A DNA stretch of 10,304 nt from Terana coerulea (lineage: Eukaryota > Basidiomycota > Agaricomycetes > Polyporales > Phanerochaetaceae). Shown in pieces: positions 7,970-10,304 of this stretch; position 1 is the stretch's first letter, and the number at the start of each line of letters is the position of its first letter. The stretch is from assembly GCA_024811115.1 (NCBI GenBank), contig JAKOGH010001181.1:1-10304 (forward strand), given 5' to 3'. The notes beneath the pieces were generated by a model, which saw nothing but the letters and a program-made list of their open reading frames with translations, made no database searches and was not told the origin of the DNA. The position numbers were made by a program, and so were the translations under genes.

Positions 7970-10304
7970 ATGTCTCAAGCTCCACAGCCCCCTTCAGCTG
8001 ACGATACGCCGCACTATGGCAAGTCTGCTGCAGCCAGCGAGTTCGCAGCAAGACTGCAGCAGAGTCGCCAAGCGGTCATGAAAGATGCAGGCTCCAGCAT
8101 ACCGCAAATTACTCGAACATTTCTTCGACCATGTCCTTAGGAAGCCCGACCCACCGTTCACTGCCGTCAAGATGAAGTCTATCCTCGACCGCCTCATGCG
8201 AAGTTCATATTCCCGCGGCAGATGGAATGCGTTTCCCAAGGACCCAGCGAGGAGCCTAACGAAGGAGAAGTTTTTGCCAACCTCATCTCGATTGTTCATG
8301 ACATTGAGGCCGCTGTCGAGGCGGCGGGCATCGACATGCAGCCGACCGTCCGCCTTAGTAACGACCCCAACGCTGCTCCAACATCAACTTGGCGGACGTT
8401 GAATACCACACGTCCTGATGGTTTCTTTATTCGTCGAGATAGGCAACTTCAAACCCTCACTGGATGGACATTGCAGTGGCGTCGGAATACAAGAGACCAA
8501 GCGGGGTTCAATATCTCAACGATGTAAGCCCGTACACATTGCATACTTGTCCTTTACTGACATATCTCAGGACATTGAGAAAACCCTCTGGAACTTGCAC
8601 CATATGATGCGTGATGATCCACGACGGCGATTTGCCTATGCCTTCACCATCGAAAATACCACTATGCGCCTCTGGTACTGTAGCCGGGCTGACATTTTGC
8701 TCACTGACGCATTTGATCTTATGGCGGTACGCATTCCCGTGCTGTCTCTGTGCGTGTATGCTAATTGCCATCACTCAGAGGCCCGATGATCTGGCACGGT
8801 TTTCATCCACATTATGTACGCCGATGAGCAAGCCCTCGGATGGGATCCTACGATGAAGTTCATCTACGGGACCCTACGGCAGGTCTTTCGCACCAGTACG
8901 ACATCACCGTTCACGACGAGAGCAAGAACAATCCCGTCTATCGGACCCAGAGGTGCTCTCGAATATCGGCGCGTGTTCGATACGTGGTCGAGGTACCCGG
9001 GTTTGGGAAGCACGCTTACTCGACACAGCCGGTAACCCAGTAGGGAGCCTGTCGCACTGAAGGACTCCTGGCTTGATGACGACCGACGCCGAGAACACGA
9101 AGTGCTGGAGAAGATACGGGAGAGCGCGACCACCAGCGAACAGCAAGACGCATTTGCCGAGATATTCCTCACCATAGACGCGCACGGCGACGTCATCGTG
9201 GATGATTTCAAGGACGAGACACTGGATGACGTTACGCGCGAGGAAATCTGCGTTTTCTTGGAAAACCCTCGGGCAAAGCGGTTCAACCTGACCCAAGTCG
9301 ATCGCAGTGAGCAGGCAGAGGAAGAGGAAGAGTGCGTTCGAAGAGAACAGCTCGCAACTCAAGGGTAGCCATGATGACCCGTACTCGACATCGGGCGCCG
9401 TATCGTCTCGTGGCACGGAGGCCGATAAGCTCCGGGCCCTCTTCAAGTACAGCCAGAAGCGCATACCCGGGTGGTCTTCAAAGAGGTCTGTATTCCGTTA
9501 CATACGGTCACAAATCTCGCGTATGTGTTTCACGCCCTTTTCGTTGTGTCTGAAGGTGAGTAACCATACCTTGGCTGTACTTGTTATTCATGCTCTGTTC
9601 AGTGTTGCGTCATATGCACACTGCGGGATGGGTGCATCGAGACGTTAGCGCGGGCAACATCATGATTATTCCTCCGCAAATCGGCAACGAGGATATACCA
9701 CAGGTCAAGCTCGCAGATCTAGAATACGCCAAAACTTTTGGATCACCAGACACTCTGGCCCTGCTCCAGGCCCATGATATACTCACGGTATGTTTGACAG
9801 CGGGTGTCACTACGTCACAGGCGACGGCTCATCAATTGAATTTTCCGTGTAGGGTACGTTGGACTTCATGGCAGTCGAGGTTCAGGCGCGAACCTACCGG
9901 TTCCAGCCCAAAGACGCGAAAGTGAACACCACTCAAGCACCGCAGGCTAGACGGTGGCGGAGGCCTGCTCCGGTACCCAACATTGGCCCCGATATCTTTG
10001 GCACGGCCCGGGTCACTCCGTGTGGAGATACAACCCGTTACACGACATGGAGTCCCTCTGGTGGATTGGACTGTTCTTCTTATTCTATAAGGACATGATA
10101 CTCACCCCAACGGGAGGGCAGACTCGACTTCCCGAAAAGCTTATGGAGACAGAAGATGCGCAATGGGCCCGTATCAAGACAGAGATGAAATATGCAATGT
10201 CCCTGTTCGGCACCCGCGAAGGACGGTATTCAGCTCTCATAGCCGAGAATGATTTTGCTGTTCAGGGCATTCCCTACCTGCATCCGTCCGTTCGCATCAT
10301 TGCA
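7970..10304 (+). pseudogene. FunK1 fungal-type protein kinase, multiply frame-broken, 3' partial
   Basis: Homology runs from the ATG at 7970 (MSQAPQPPSADD) to the right edge. Exons are about 7970-8523, 8571-8726, 8779-9555, 9603-9787 and 9853-10304; all four introns (47, 52, 47 and 65 bp) have GT-AG ends. In order: HFFDHVL region, RPDGFF, WMDIAVASEYKRPSG, RADILLTDAFDLM, the N-lobe strand with VALKDSW (Lys codon 9060-9062), VVFKEVCIPLH, the catalytic loop WVHRDVSAGN (9629-9658), DLE in place of DFG (9716-9724), GTLDFMAVEV (from 9853) and MESLWWIGLFFLFYKD. These define FunK1 (Pfam Pkinase_fungal), a family expanded in Agaricomycetes whose targets are mostly unknown. The frame breaks about ten times: near 8098, 8233-8240, 8456-8460, 8800-8803, 8886-8888, 8952, 9043-9045, 9305-9365, 9466-9470 and 10018-10023. 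Eight are net -1. No intact protein can be made as read; true decay or base-loss errors are both possible. Confidence 0.85.

Noticed and set aside
1..10304. CRISPR array, transposon ends, phage-like or secondary-metabolite cluster content
   Set aside because: No regularly spaced repeats, transposase or integrase motifs, terminal repeats or biosynthetic core genes were seen; the gene set is ordinary fungal.

Overview
This window reads as nuclear DNA of a basidiomycete fungus, most likely a wood-decay Agaricomycete (Polyporales-like). The reasons are genes split by many short introns (mostly 47-65 bp, GT-AG, CTNAN-type branch sites), GC-rich third codon positions, and a gene set typical of that group: a SnoaL-like/flavin monooxygenase fusion, a two-TM alpha/beta hydrolase, and a FunK1 'fungal-type' protein kinase. 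All identities come from reading the translations by eye; no search was run.

Layout. (1) 1-1155, minus: 5' part of a flavin-containing monooxygenase, running off the left edge, with one unusually long 440-bp intron. (2) 1156-1765: non-coding, probably its promoter plus a 5'UTR intron. (3) 1766-3788, minus: a membrane-anchored alpha/beta hydrolase of about 480 aa in four exons, with one long intron (about 457 bp) and one ambiguous splice or frame break. (4) 3789-4171: divergent promoter region. (5) 4172-5602, plus: the fungal counterpart of ZNF207/BuGZ, a two-C2H2-finger protein with a Pro/Met-rich tail and a C-terminal GLEBS-like Bub3-binding motif. Its first intron is GC-AG, and one base appears to be missing in a C run in exon 5. 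(6) 5603-6318: no gene seen. (7) 6319-7095, plus: the 3' exons only of a formate/nitrite transporter (FNT); the exons for the first membrane helices are absent. (8) 7096-7925: no gene seen. (9) 7970-10304, plus: a FunK1 kinase with well-formed introns and kinase motifs, but about ten reading-frame breaks, eight of them net -1; it runs off the right edge.

The genes do not look like a pathway or cluster. They are ordinary neighbours, and only the divergent hydrolase/BuGZ pair shares a promoter region. I found no evidence of an undescribed biological system. The most informative points are the GC-AG intron next to the BuGZ zinc fingers, the intron-split GLEBS-like motif, the 5'-less FNT gene, and the strong concentration of single-base losses in the kinase. 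Those losses are either pseudogene decay or an assembly artefact.
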